A stretch of DNA of 64,000 nucleotides, taken from NCBI GenBank assembly GCA_028564705.1, contig JAPXFQ010001948.1, positions 620,001 to 684,000 of the forward strand, given 5' to 3'. The position numbers and the translations under genes were made by a program. A model generated the notes under the pieces. The model was given only the letters and a program-made list of their open reading frames with translations, was not told the origin of the DNA and searched no databases. Origin of the DNA: Apricaphanius iberus. Taxonomy: Eukaryota > Chordata > Actinopteri > Cyprinodontiformes > Aphaniidae. Positions 27,201 to 35,791 of the stretch are shown one piece after another. Numbering within the stretch: the first letter of the stretch is position 1; the number at the start of each line of letters is the position of its first letter.

Positions 27201-30200
27201 CTCACTATATTAACTTTATTTTCTCTGTGTTTCTGCGTTTAAAATAACTTTACAGATACAGTCCTGCATTAACGCGCTTTACAGTGGGGATCGAACGTTT
27301 GGGAACCCTAGGTAAACATTTGTATTAATGTACATAAAGAAGCCAAGGAAAGATGGAAACGTCTCCAAAAGGCATTAAATTACAGATGAGACATTCTTAT
27401 GTGTCAAAAAAGTTTGATTTTCATTATTTACACACTTTCAAAATAACAGAAAACATAATAATGACGTCTGCAAAAGTTTGGGCACCCCCTTTGGACAGCT
27501 GAGACCTGACAGTAGCATGGATTGTTCACAATCATTGTTTGGAAAGACCAGGTGATGTCAATCTCAAAGGCTTTAAAGGCCCAGACTTAAGTGAGTTTGC
27601 TCCAACAATCAGCACCATGGGTTCCTCTAAGCAGTTTTCTGGAACCCTAAAACTGAAAATAGTTAACTGTCATTAAGCAGGAGAAGGCTAAAAGAAGATA
27701 GCAAAGCCTTTCCAGATGCTGTTATCCTCTGTTCGGAATGTAATTAAGAAATGGCAATCATCAGGAACAGTGGAGGTTAAAGCCAGATCTGGAAGACCAA
27801 GAAAAATGTCCGACAGAACAGCTCGCAGGATCGTTTGACTGCATGATCCCTCCAGAAAGATCTGGCAGACACCGGAGTTGTGGTGCACTATTCCACTATG
27901 AAGAGATACTAACCCTAACCAGAAGAAAACCTCTTCTACGTCCTCATCACAAAAAATCAGCGTTTGAAGTTTGCAAATGAACATGTAGACAAGCATTTTG
28001 GAAAAAAGTTCTGTGGACTGATGAGGTTAAAATAGAACTGATAAGCAAAGGTACCTTTGGAGAAGAAAGCGCACAGAATTTAATGAAAAGAACTTTTGCC
28101 CAACTGTTAAGCATGGAGGTGGATCAATCATGCTATGGGGTTATATTGCAGCCAGTGGCACAGGGAACATTTCACGAGTTGAAGGAAAGATGGATTCCAA
28201 AACATTTCAGCAAATTTTTGACGGTAACTTGATGTCGTCTCTAAAAAGCTGAAGCTGAAGAGAGGATGGCTTTTACAAATGGATAATGAACCTAAACACA
28301 CCTCAAAATCCACGATGGATACTTGATGTATCAAGATGCATAAACTGAAGGTTTTGCCATGTTCTTCACAATCTCCTGACCTCAACATAATTGAAAATCT
28401 ATGGATAGACCTTAAAAGAGCAGTGCGTGACAGACAGCCCAGAAATCTCAAAGAACCGGAAGACTTTTGTAAGGAAGAATGGGTGATGATATCTCAAACA
28501 AGAATTGAAAAACTCTTGGCTGGCTACAAAAAGCGGTGACAAGCTGAGATACTTGCCAAAGGTGGCGGTGCAAGGTATTAACTCTGCAGGGTGCCCAAAC
28601 TTTTGCAGGCGCGATTATTTTGTTATTTTGAAAGTGTAAATGATTAAAATAAAATCACATGTTTTGACATATTCTAAGAATGTCTCCTCCGTAATTTAAT
28701 GCCTTTTGGAGACGTTTCCATCTTTCCTCGCCTTCTTTATGCACATTAACACAAATGTTTACCTGGGGTTCCCAAACTTTCCATCCCCACTGCACAAATA
28801 CATTTTCATTAAGATTAGTGCAACAGAAGCTTGCAGTTGCACCTTTAAGGAATCTGATGCTAAGCTAAAACTGAGTATTGATGTATAACTATGTGGCCTT
28901 AAAAGTCTGGAGTGTTTTCTTTGACAAACATTTTAGGGAACCCCTTGAAAGTAGTTATTGGAGTAACTGCCATCCACCTCTCACAGATAGATGTTAGATT
29001 TAGACTACTGCTGCCACCAAAGCCAATCTGCCTTTGATTACACAAACTGAGTCCCAGGAAGTAGAGACACACAGAGAGAAGATATATGGCTGCCTCTCAT
29101 CGTCTCATCTAAAACCAAAACTTTAAAGAGGGCTTGGTCACTTTGAGCTCTGCGGATCATCTCAGTTTGACATGAGTGTCTGAAATTTGACAGACAAACC
29201 CAACCACCTGGAAGACATTTGTCTCATTCCTCCCATCAGTCATCAAGACTCTGCTGTCTCACGGTCAACACTGGCTTCTTGTGTAAATCAATTTAAGGCT
29301 GTAAACCGCACCCCAAATTCAGACTTTGGGTTTATTACAGAGGTGGTCTGCTTGAGGTCGCTGGAATGGATTAAAAGTACTTGCAGCAAGAAATTAGTAT
29401 ATATGACTTATTCTTCTGGGTCTAACCACAATGCCTTGCAAAAGTTTTAATTTTGTTTCTGGATTTGGTCTGTATATATCACTGGGATTTTCTGTGATAG
29501 ACCAGTACAAAAGTGAAGTAAGACAATAAACGGCACACGTTTCTAATTGCCAACCTCCTATAAAGATCTGATTTGTGGACTGCACAAGCAATAGTTGCAG
29601 TTTGTCACACCTGTATTTTATTGAGGGGTATAATCATGAAAGGGGGTGAATTGAAACGACAGACCTTCACAAATCAGCCCTCCTTGTCTTGGTTTATCAA
29701 ATAAAATCCCAATAAAATGAACAAACTCAGCTCCATCATCTCCAACTTTGGCTGAAACTTTGCTTTTAACTCTGAGGATTTCACCTCCTCGCTACAGCAG
29801 AGCAGACTTGTAAAACACATTTCACCCTGAGACTATAATCCACTCAGCTGGAAATTTCCCAATTATTTTGACAGGGTGGTAAAAATCTGAACACCGTTCC
29901 TCTGCTATGGAGCTGAAGAAAAAGCTTCATGTTTGGCGGTTTTCGTGTCATCTTGGCATTTATTTCAAAAAAATCCACCCGGGTCTGACTGAACTGATAA
30001 AACGAATACATTCAGCCAGAAAAAAAGGTCAGTGAAGGCATAAAGTTTGGCAATACAATCTACTTTTACTCCAGTTTAAGCACCTTAGAAAAATATTTTT
30101 GAATAATTTGCCTTACAATTTAATTATGAGTTAACGGAAGTGTGAATCGGTGGATGTTAAAACCATAAAAAAAATATTCCATTTGTTTTGCCTATTCTTT

Positions 30201-31435
30201 TTCAGCCTTTTTAGGTCTTCAGTCTTTCCACATTATAAAACAAATTATAATAAATAGTTCAAAAAAAAAATACTGGTTACTAAAAGTATAACCAAAAATA
30301 GAAAGCCACATGATCCTTTGAACACGTGAAGTGCAAAACAACATTCTTAGAAAACTGTTTCTAAATTTTCACGAGAGCATCAAACTTTAAGATGCATTCA
30401 GGGGACTGACAAATTTATGTGACAAGTTACATGAAGATGTTTGGAAATAAAAACATCTTGAAATTACTATTCGTTTTGAAGGAAAGTGCAATTAAATTGC
30501 AATTTATATATCTATAAACAATACAACCTAATGTGAGAGGAGAAAAGTCACATCATATGGTTTTCATGTGAGGAACATCTGTTGAGGAATGAGTAAATCC
30601 ACAGCGGTAACATGTAAAGATCTTAAAATCTAAAATGGACATATCCCAGTGAGTACAAGTTGAAGGTTCTGTTGTGAACATCTGTGAAAGTCCATAGATA
30701 AAACTCCTCAGATCAGAGAAACTGGTCTAAACTAATAATCTAAAAAAACTAGAAGCTCCTTGCAAGGAAAATGAAGATAAAAATGCAAACTACAAGAAAT
30801 TCACCTAGCAGCATTACTTTACACTTGTAGGCTGTGCTCAAATGTGGCCTAAGGTTTTTTTTTTTTATTACCATAAAAAAACTCCTGTCATCCGAGGTTT
30901 TAACATACTTTGAAAATTATTTCATTCCTTCAGTGACACACTGTTGCATCTGCGGTGTAACAAATAAGTGTTATCATAGGTCTTTCCTCCCAGCAGCTCT
31001 AAAACTAACAATCACTCCTCCAAAAAAACTCAATGTTAACATCATTGCTTCTATTTCCCGTTTTGTCCTGTAGATGGTCTGTTTTTATGCACAACTACAC
31101 AAACATTTTGTACATTTATCATTTTAATTAACCATACTGTATTTTTTTTCCTTATGTTGTGAATTTGTCGTCAGTCCAGTGTTATTTCTAACTTTTTTCT
31201 ATATTTTAAGTTGGTGTGAATCTACATGCTTCAACTTGCCTCTCACTTTGCTGCTGGTATACCTGAATTTCCCTTCTGAGGGACGATAAACGTAATCAGT
31301 AATCTATTTTGTCTGGTTAACAATTATAATAATAATATACATTTAATATCTAAACCTCAGAAACTCACCCCCTGCGTATGCTGCCTGCACCAACCAAAGA
31401 ATCAGTACTCCCTGAAGGACAAGCCGACCCGCCAT
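4502..31435 (-). CDS. cmn: Secreted glycine-rich modular matrix protein, calymmin-like, about 50 exons
   Basis: I assembled this gene from exons that all join in phase 1. The sum is 3,339 nt (1,112 codons plus stop) if the last exon reads through to the TAA at 4502. It starts with a signal peptide, followed by modules of 12-25 residues, many opening Gly-Tyr-Gly and rich in Gly, Ala, Gln, Asn and Lys. Two large non-repetitive exons (15141-15452 and 11743-11970) split the modules into two arrays. Elastin hallmarks (VPGVG repeats, Ala-Lys cross-link blocks, C-terminal Cys-basic tail) are absent. Size, Gly/Tyr-rich modules and signal peptide fit fish calymmin, an extracellular protein of the notochord sheath; that name rests on remembered family traits, not alignment. 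The gene itself is near certain, the name about even. Nearly every internal exon can be skipped without a frameshift. Confidence 0.85.
4917..11309 (-). CDS. cmn: Calymmin-like exons 30-49: C-terminal module array
   Basis: Exons, in order: 11262-11309, 10997-11035, 10849-10905, 10203-10256, 10088-10126, 9940-9996, 9653-9697, 9532-9567, 9398-9445, 9207-9311, 9053-9115, 8914-8970, 8386-8457, 7725-7796, 7292-7363, 5470-5538, 5327-5374, 5177-5239, 5049-5087, 4917-4955. All are phase 1-1. Modules are longer and richer in Pro and hydrophobic residues than in the first array (YGQGVYPAAGYGNGNLYA in 9940-9996). Three successive 72-nt exons (8386, 7725, 7292) look like one duplicated unit. Exon 10997-11035 is atypical, with Cys and Trp (CEPTEQWMKRLR). 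The last few exons are acidic and Gly-poor, a gradual change toward the C-terminal region. Confidence 0.8.
6144..6560. repeat. Dispersed repeat, hAT/MITE type
   Basis: It starts CAGAGGTCCCGACCCCCGTG and contains CTGTGGGTCATTTAGTACCG, GGGCCGCACAG and TTGATACGTCATCGCTAAAA, a repeat common in fish genomes. The CAG start is hAT-like. The right end is not clear. It lies in the 1.7-kb intron between calymmin-like exons 7292 and 5470. Confidence 0.55.
7858..8368. mobile_element. MITE with terminal inverted repeats
   Basis: The left end reads TTAAAGGCACAGTGTGTAAT and the inverse of the right end is TTTAAAGTGACAGTGTGTAG: about 18 bp of imperfect inverted repeat around 510 bp without coding capacity. 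The superfamily is uncertain. The right end falls 18 bp from the donor of calymmin-like exon 8386-8457, so it contributes sequence right beside a splice site. Confidence 0.7.
8505..8600. repeat. Fragment of a Tc1-type element
   Basis: GGCTCTATTTAAGTGATTTC followed by TTGATTCTACAGCTGTGG resembles the subterminal region of a fish Tc1-like family whose transposase relic lies at 60.6-61.2 kb. Only this fragment is present. Confidence 0.45.
10480..10835. repeat. Strand-asymmetric polypurine tract
   Basis: About 350 bp are nearly pure A/G with scattered C/T, made of degenerate AAAAGACAAAA-like units. On the transcribed minus strand it is a long polypyrimidine tract inside the intron between exons 10849 and 10203. 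Two minus-strand open frames over it (Phe/Leu/Ser-rich) are low-complexity artefacts. Confidence 0.75.
11743..11970 (-). CDS. cmn: Calymmin-like exon 29: acidic Ser/Thr/Glu-rich spacer
   Basis: This 228-nt phase 1-1 exon (about residues 554-629) has clear splice sites (cctttag acceptor, G|gtaaat donor). It is acidic and hydrophilic, with segments such as GSEEAESTENIPPEETESME and no Gly-Tyr modules. The composition looks like an unstructured, possibly O-glycosylated linker (inference). The 3.2-kb intron before it carries the intact Tc1-like transposon. Confidence 0.8.
12333..13950 (-). mobile_element. Apparently complete Tc1/mariner transposon, DD38E type
   Basis: The ends are perfect 26-bp inverted repeats beginning CACTACCGTTCAAAAGTTTG, flanked by TA on both sides (12331-12332 and 13951-13952), the expected target duplication. 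The 1,618-bp interior holds one uninterrupted transposase gene. Identical termini and an open frame argue for recent arrival. It sits in the intron between calymmin-like exons 28 and 29, with transposase in the same orientation as the host gene. Confidence 0.95.
12495..13538 (-). CDS. Tc1-like transposase, intact 347-residue frame
   Basis: The protein cuts and pastes the element through its terminal repeats in the nucleus. It opens with a paired-like helix-turn-helix region (residues about 1-110; RQSILVLRNEGYSMREIAKK), a GRPR AT-hook-like motif near 59-62, then the RNase H-like catalytic core: Asp154 in WTDESKF, Asp244 in QQDNDPKHTS, and Glu283 in SPDLNPVELLW. The gap from Asp244 to Glu283 is 38 residues, so the triad is DD38E and not the usual DD34E of Tc1. 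The length is normal for the superfamily and no stop or frameshift interrupts it. The start is the first Met of the frame (MARKRELS), the typical N-terminus of the group. Confidence 0.95.
   Translation of the reverse strand: MARKRELSSETRQSILVLRNEGYSMREIAKKLKISYNGVYYSLQRTAQTGSNQSRKRSGRPRCTTEQEDKYIRVSSLRNRRLTGPQLASSLNSTRKTPASTSTVKRRLRDSGLQGRVAKKKPYLRLANKRKRLRWAKEHRHWTEEDWKKVLWTDESKFEVFGSQRRTFVRRRTTEKMLEECLTPSVKHGGGNVMVWGCFGAGKVGDLYRVKGILNKEGYHSILQRHAIPSGQRLIGANFILQQDNDPKHTSKLCKNYLEKKQAAGILSVMEWPAQSPDLNPVELLWEQLDRMVRKKCPSNQSKLWELLLEAWGAISPDYLNKLTARMPKVCNAVIAANGGFFDESKV
13953..15120. other. Very AT-rich intronic sequence
   Basis: More than 1 kb of almost pure A/T with recurring TTTAAAAT and TATTT words; no gene, repeat boundary or motif recognised. 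It fills the intron between the Tc1-like element and exon 15141-15452. Confidence 0.6.
15141..15452 (-). CDS. cmn: Calymmin-like exon 28: large non-repetitive exon
   Basis: This 312-nt exon (about residues 450-553) has few Gly-Tyr units and is polar, with Ser, Pro, Gln, Met and His; it contains KMYKQTQLNMEPHPELAP. The acceptor ends ttttgtcag. No GT donor fits. The best phase-1 junction is a GC donor (CCAG|gcaggc) at its 3' end; otherwise the frame stops 7 codons further on. It is either a spacer between the two module arrays or, without splicing, the end of a short isoform of about 560 residues. Confidence 0.7.
15662..25833 (-). CDS. cmn: Calymmin-like exons 2-27: N-terminal Gly-Tyr-Gly module array
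   Basis: Exons, in transcription order: 25813-25833, 25683-25733, 25519-25572, 25376-25435, 25218-25262, 24968-25024, 24825-24869, 24696-24740, 22449-22493, 22322-22366, 22185-22235, 22046-22096, 21075-21119, 19693-19743, 19560-19604, 18900-18950, 18740-18799, 18598-18651, 18476-18523, 17283-17360, 17151-17195, 17018-17065, 16888-16932, 15934-15975, 15804-15851, 15662-15712. All are phase 1-1; lengths cluster at 45, 48 and 51 nt. A recurrent unit reads roughly Y-G-x-x-A-A-x-G-G-Q-G-x-K-G-N, for example YGTQGAANGGQGTKG in 24696-24740. The donor of 24968-25024 is a weak G|gtttat, chosen because the stronger-looking T|gtagat would create a stop codon with the next exon. Confidence 0.8.
17375..18440. 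mobile_element. Tc1-type relic split by a hAT relic
   Basis: The left part (17375-17690) includes CAGAGTCCACCTGAGTGTAA and CCAGGTGTTTTGTGAA, and the right part (18290-18440) includes TATTCACCCCTTTTTGC and GGTGGTTGCAACACGGCAAA. Both match the ends of old fish Tc1-like elements. Between them lies hAT-type coding sequence. The arrangement suggests a later insertion into an already decayed element. Confidence 0.5.
17860..18240 (-). pseudogene. hAT-superfamily transposase relic, C-terminal dimerisation region
   Basis: The minus-strand frame contains KNRWLLFTCSVSTAECERGF followed by SAINAI, the conserved hAT dimerisation motif. It then shifts frame: the continuation (RIMKTFNIRPFISVRSPAEL) lies in another frame. 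No N-terminal catalytic part or zinc finger is visible. It is a decayed fragment in an intron. Confidence 0.65.
19110..19540 (-). repeat. Non-LTR retrotransposon 3' end, (GATTCT)n tail
   Basis: On the minus strand the sequence ends ATACTTGGCGATTAAAGCTG followed by four GATTCT-like units, a common end of fish LINE/SINE copies. The body extends to about 19540, 20 bp from calymmin-like exon 19560-19604. Confidence 0.6.
19920..20395. repeat. Two dispersed repeat fragments
   Basis: 19920-20060 contains GATGAAGCCTCTTGGATAAG and GAGGTGAAACGTCTTC, a module frequent in fish non-coding DNA. 20095-20390 resembles a second family containing CCAGCTCATGACCCAT. Neither has coding capacity, and the family assignment is from memory only. 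Confidence 0.45.
20950..20987 (-). pseudogene. Exon-like block of the calymmin-like gene with a disrupted frame
   Basis: The minus strand has an acceptor-like ttacaag, coding-like APAAEYVGQ, and a donor AG|gtaact, in the expected place between module exons 21075 and 19693. The phase does not fit: with seven A in the homopolymer the block ends in phase 2, with six it would end in phase 1 like every other exon. It is either a decayed exon, a sequencing slip, or chance. I left it out of the gene model. Confidence 0.35.
21194..21330. repeat. (ATT)n microsatellite and a MITE terminus
   Basis: About eleven ATT units (21194-21226) are followed directly by AGGGATGTCCCGATCACC and CCGATC repeats, the usual terminus of a widespread fish hAT-type MITE. 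The opposite terminus was not found. Confidence 0.6.
21521..21622. repeat. Two abutting perfect palindromes, both with a GT centre
   Basis: 21521-21550 is a perfect inverted repeat with 14-bp arms (TAAATAACAGAGTT) around GT. 21549-21622 is a second with perfect 36-bp arms, starting TACTGCAACTTACAAACTTA, also around GT. The second left arm overlaps the first right arm by two bases. No gene is present; the site is intronic. Confidence 0.95.
22790..23510 (+). pseudogene. L1-type LINE ORF2 relic, C-terminal part
   Basis: Two + strand open pieces (22811-23146 and 23160-23501) separated by a stop carry the tail region of fish L1 ORF2, with HYKILHRYYFSPVRLHKMG, then LCWKCG and a conserved Trp-Cys stretch. 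The first piece begins with WNSWLEGG. The reverse transcriptase and endonuclease are absent, so this is a 5'-truncated dead copy, antisense to the host gene. Confidence 0.7.
24195..24445 (+). repeat. LINE-type 3' end
   Basis: The segment ends CCCAAATTTCCCCTCCACAG, then GCCAATAAAGGGTGTTTCTA and short TTCTAT units, a common fish non-LTR 3' end. A similar tail is at 31195-31310. Confidence 0.55.
27282..28792 (+). mobile_element. Degenerate full-length Tc1-type transposon
   Basis: The ends are imperfect inverted repeats starting CAGTGGGGATCGAACGTTTG at the left and the inverse CAGTGGGGATGGAAAGTTTG at the right, with TA before the left end and a mutated CA after the right. The sequence differs from the intact copy at 12.3 kb and from the relics at 17.4, 47.6 and 60.6 kb, so it is a separate lineage. 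Confidence 0.9.
27605..28539 (+). pseudogene. Tc1-type transposase pseudogene
   Basis: Broken + strand frames keep family landmarks: a VLWTDEVK-like first catalytic block near 28010, GGGSIMLWGYIA near 28115, MDNEPKHTSKS near 28280, and the third block SPDLNIIENLWIDLKRAVRD near 28380, where Glu is kept. Frameshifts and stops lie between them, so it cannot encode an active enzyme. Confidence 0.85.
29423..29665. repeat. Tc1-type MITE relic
   Basis: AATGCCTTGCAAAAGTTTTA and TGTGATAGACCAGTACAAAA match the termini of an abundant fish Tc1 family. The right terminus is only weakly visible. No coding capacity. Confidence 0.5.
31195..31310 (+). repeat. LINE-type 3' end
   Basis: CCTGAATTTCCCTTCTGAGG followed by GACGATAAACGTAATC is a non-LTR 3' end about 60 bp from calymmin-like exon 1. 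Only the tail is recognisable. Confidence 0.55.
31369..31435 (-). CDS. cmn: Exon 1 of the calymmin-like gene: start codon and signal peptide
   Basis: This exon encodes 22 residues plus the first base of a Gly codon: a basic start (MAGR), a hydrophobic core (LVLQGVLILWLV) and a small-residue cleavage site (AYA-G), which is a classic secretory signal peptide. The donor reads GG|gtgagt. The ATG lies about 95 bp downstream of a TATA-like motif. The next recognised exon is 5.5 kb away, so intron 1 is the longest in the gene and holds two Tc1-type relics. A missed short exon in that intron is possible. Confidence 0.88.
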
Positions 31436-31527
31436 GTTGGACCTGGATAGGGGAAAAAATGGGTTTTGACCCGTGCAGGAGATTAAAGATGTGGAAAAGT
31501 GGGAGTTTTAGCCAGGATGTGAGGGTC

Positions 31528-31534
31528 TAATATA
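31528..31534 (-). promoter_or_regulatory. TATA-like box of the calymmin-like gene
   Basis: The minus strand reads TATATTA about 95 bp upstream of the ATG at 31435. A start site near 31500 would leave a 5' UTR of about 65 nt. A tissue-restricted matrix gene with a TATA promoter is plausible, but only the motif and spacing are seen. Confidence 0.5.
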
Positions 31535-31535
31535 C

Positions 31536-34500
31536 CCTCTGCTCTGGAGAGTCCATCCTCTCCAGATCCTCCCCTGCTTGTTTTGAGATGCATTCAAGGA
31601 GAACAAACATGCACACACCGTGGATAATTGGCCACTTAGAATACATTACCACTTCACTGATGAACTGTGGACAAAAGTTCCTTGCTGAGTGAATAAAGGA
31701 TGACCTTGCTGCTCTTAACCACCAACATTTAATCTTTGTTTTTTATCTTTTACAATCCTAGAACTGAATTATCTACCCTTTAAAATTATACAGCCCAACT
31801 GAACACACTTGCTATGCTAATGTCTCTCTGTAATTTAAATATAAGTATAAATCTGCAGCCCCCCCGAAGCAAATTTATTTTTTTAGCAAACTTCTTGCAT
31901 AACTCTGGTAATTTGATCACATTTCTTCATTGTACAGCTCATTTAAGTTTAATGGTCTTTTAAGCATCTTACACAAGTTTTCAGTCAGGTTTGGTTTGAG
32001 GCTTTGGGAAAAGTCCAGAAATCGGTAGTAACTATTACATTTATTGAGTTACATGTACTTGAGTATTTTTTTCTGGAAAATTTTACTTTTAATAGTAGTT
32101 TTGCTATATTATTTGTATGAAGTATTACTCTGACTTGAGTAAAATTTCTGGATACTCTACACCTTAAAGGGGAAATCCCGTTTCTACACAAGCTTTGTTT
32201 TTTAATATAATTTTCTGTCTGTTTGGCGCGTTGCATTTTCAGTATATAAGAATATTTAGTAAACACCATAAATTATCACTGGAAGTACCTTTACTTTGTT
32301 CTATTATATATTTTTTTCCCCCTGTAAATATTGGTAAAATTTTTAAGAAGACGACTTTCCTCTGATTTAAATGTTTATGTAATTATTTGTATTTTAGTCT
32401 TTAAGATACCTAAATTTGCCCATAAGGTATATTTGTGAGATGTTAATCAGTATTAAAGTAGACTTTTTACCAAATAGTTTAAGTTTACTTTTATTCTAGT
32501 AAGTTTTTGGATGGCTACTTTACTTTTACTTGAGTAAAACTTATGTTTAAGCAGTGTTACTCTTGCTTGAGTACAATTTTTAATTTTAAATCCAGTTCCT
32601 TGAATAAACTTGTGTGTCAGAAGACAGATATTTGATGATCTTAACAATATTCTCCAACAGTTTGGTAAGAATAAGACAGACATTAGGTGTCTAGCATAGC
32701 TCAAATGACTTAATATAATAAGAATGTTTGTAATATACTCAAAAGTTGGATATTTGCAGTAAAACTAACCAGTTTTTACCATTTATATGAGCCGTCCAAT
32801 ATTAAGCCAGAAAGGTGACAGGACCTTGTATGTGACCATAAAAAGCAAAGCTTCCCACTCCAAATTGATACAAGGACATTAAAGTAAATATTTAAATATA
32901 TTACATTCATTTAGTTTGGTTCTAGTATTTGTAATTGGGCAAATAACTGAAAAACCCATTAATATGCAGCGAAGAAAAAGCAGGAACATATGTTGAGTTG
33001 AACATGGAAGCCGATAGGCTCCATGTTGGTTAAAAAGCAAAGACAAACCAGATGGAGTAATATAAGGTTTTATGTTTTACACAGACGTTCGAGTTGTTCT
33101 TTTGTGCATTTGAAGCTAAAAGTGAGTTAAAAAAGAGAAAGATGTCTCGCCCTTCACATAGATTCCTCACCTGAAGTCCAAATCCTGTTCTTAAGAGGTC
33201 AAGCAGGGGTTAATGTCTCACATCCCTCTCACATATTTGGCATCTAAACAGACAATCTGTCCAGCTTTTTACCACCTGGACGAAAACCGTGCTTCAGCGC
33301 CTGGCTAATCATCCTGGTTTTCATCTTTTACGACCATACTTTGAGAAGGTAACTTTAGGCAAGTTTATATTCATCCAACAATTTGCAGGATGTTGGAGAA
33401 TTTTACCAACACATTTGTGGCAATATGAAAACTTTCATCTTTGTGAAGTGTAAAATGAATCTAATATATCTGGTCAGAGGCTTTAGGAGTAACCAATTTA
33501 TCCCCTTCAGGATTCTTCATACAGGATTCATTTTGCATTTATATGAGCTCGTGTTAAACGGGCTTTGGTCTGCAAACAAACATTAACCATGATGATGGTA
33601 TTGAAGACAAACAAGCACAGGACGCATCTCCAAAAATGTATTTGTCCCTTACAGCAATGTGTTGAGTTGCATTTGGAGTAATGGCTTCTTCCTTTCAGAG
33701 CGTCCGTTCAGCTCATGTTGGTACAAGACTTGTTTCACTGTGCATAGTGACCCAGCTTCAGACAGGATTCTTGACTAGGCATTTTCCTTTTGTCCTGAGG
33801 TGGAGTTGCACATTTCTCAAAAAAACTAAAATTCCTCAGGGACACAGCAGTAGCCTTGTTCCTGGACAGCCCGATAGCTGAATATAACCATCCTACATCT
33901 CTATATAAGCAAATACTTTCAGAAAAAGTTTCACAGATGAATGTGACACCTTTAGGAATCTAAAAACTGCACCCAAGGATAAATCAGATTTACTACAGTC
34001 CCTAGTTTCATTCCTCACCTTTCAGCGTAGCGTTTAACAATCACACAGAGAGGTGGTGCGTCTCAAGTGCAGCCTTAAAATACAGCCACAGACGCACCTC
34101 AATTTCACTAAAATGCAGCAAACTATCCTTTTAGAAGCCAATGAACTATTCCTCCATATACCAATATTTACAGATGCCTACTATCAGAGTTATACCATAA
34201 ATCTTACCAAATATAAATGTTCAACCACTGTTGTATGTGGCAATAGAATCCCTGCATTAAAAATCTAATCTTTTTAGAGAACCATGTGGCGTTTCTTTCC
34301 GCAAACTTCGTTAATACATTAAGGGGAAAAAAGCAACTCTGAAATAAGTACTTTTTATCATTTTATAGGACATTTTCACAATTTAAAACATTAAAATAAC
34401 AAAGCAAGATTAACATTTAACTGAGCTAAATATTTAGCATATATGCAAATTCACATGCCAGGAAGCATAAGTTATTACCAGTCACATTAAATGAAAGCTA

Positions 34501-35791
34501 GACTCCAGACACTCCTGCGGTCAGTGTAAATCCATCAAAACACTGTAAAACAGTTGATCCTATTTTTTTCAGAACGGAAACTCATTAGAGAGCAGACATT
34601 TAGTTTTGTCAGCTTTATGAGGATCACAAGTCATAGCTTTTAATTTAGCAGTACACTTAAAAATAAAGCTCAATATTTAATTAGCTAGTTTTGTTTTCTT
34701 GCTAAAAAAAATAGCTTCCCAGATATTAGATTTTAAGTTTAAATATTAAAAAATTCACAAAGTAGTTTAAGCCGATTACCAAAACATTTAGTTTTGAGCA
34801 TAAAATAAAGATTTCCAGCTTAGTATTTAGTTTGAAACTAAATTAACATGACAAAAATGCCTGGAAAAAGAAAATCTCATGACAGACTAAATAACCCAAA
34901 TTATTGCTTTTAACTTTACAAACTTTACATACTGTACCCCATAACAGGGTAGTAAGAAAAAGTGCTTTAGTTTTTGTTAATGCTTTGATAGTCATCCATC
35001 TGTTAATTTTCTGATAGTCTTAAATATTTCCCAGTGGTTATATTTTGTGTAGTGACCGAATAAATACATGTCATATTCTTGATCAAATGTTAGTTTTTTT
35101 TTATTTATATTGCAAGTGCTCTACAGATGTGCAATTTAAATAATTCCAGTTTCCAAATAACAATAAAAAAAATGTACAGCTCAAACTTAAGATCGAAAAT
35201 TGCATCAGACAGATTCCATACACAAACATTTACAAAATAACCCAAAACTGCATTACTTAATGTTGGGTTGACAACGTCCTTCAATGGTTAATATAATTAA
35301 CATAGTTCCAGCCTTACAACTATAAATAATCCTCCACCGAGTCACCATACCTACTGAAACTCATTAAATTGATCGTTCTGGAATATCAAGAACATTTAAA
35401 TTAATGTCAACGTTGAAGACATAACCTGATATGGTTAGAAACATTAAAATAAATGGGTTTAAAGTAACAAGATGCTTTGTGGAGGCTAAAGGGAGGTAAA
35501 GTAAAAGAATTTAAGAAAATAAAAAGGGGAAACAGTTTAAGGTGCAAAAATGTGAGGGGAGATGTGAGGGTTTTAAACCTAAACAAAGGTATATTACATA
35601 ACTTCTGTTATACTTGGCACCAAAGACTCTCCTTCCATTCTAGGTCTCACCATAACTTAGCATCTCATTGGCTACCATTCTCCTTAAGATGGCAAAGCCA
35701 GGCACCCAGTTGCAGACCTAAATAAAGAAGTTTGATAATGAAAAAAAACCAAACCAAGGCATTTTCTGAAAATCTGAATATTTCAGAGGAC
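31536..35791. other. Intergenic region between patl2 and the calymmin-like gene
   Basis: No gene recognised. It should contain the upstream control region of the calymmin-like gene (right of 31530) and the 3' UTR of patl2 (left of 35792). Repeats of an ACTTGAGTA-type family occupy 32020-32600. The rest is unique and AT-rich. Confidence 0.55.
32020..32600. repeat. Dispersed repeat with ACTTGAGTA modules, two copies
   Basis: Two blocks (32020-32160 and 32455-32590) share GTACTTGAGTATTTTT- and TTACTTTTACTTGAGTAAAA-like stretches, typical of a common fish repeat. No coding capacity; class unknown to me. Confidence 0.5.

Larger units (their letters stand above)
25834..31368 (-). other. Calymmin-like intron 1
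   Basis: The 5.5-kb first intron is mostly unique AT-rich DNA, with the Tc1 relics at 27282-28792 and 29423-29665 and a LINE tail at 31195-31310. First introns of tissue-specific genes often hold enhancers, but I see no motif cluster that proves one. Confidence 0.6.

Noticed and set aside
29187..29591. Frames of 87 and 65 codons in intron 1
   Set aside because: No splice context or family match, and they overlap a Tc1 MITE relic.
4502..31435. Identity as elastin
   Set aside because: Gly-rich micro-exons suggested it at first, but there are no VPGVG-type repeats, no Ala-Lys cross-link exons and no Cys-basic C-terminus.
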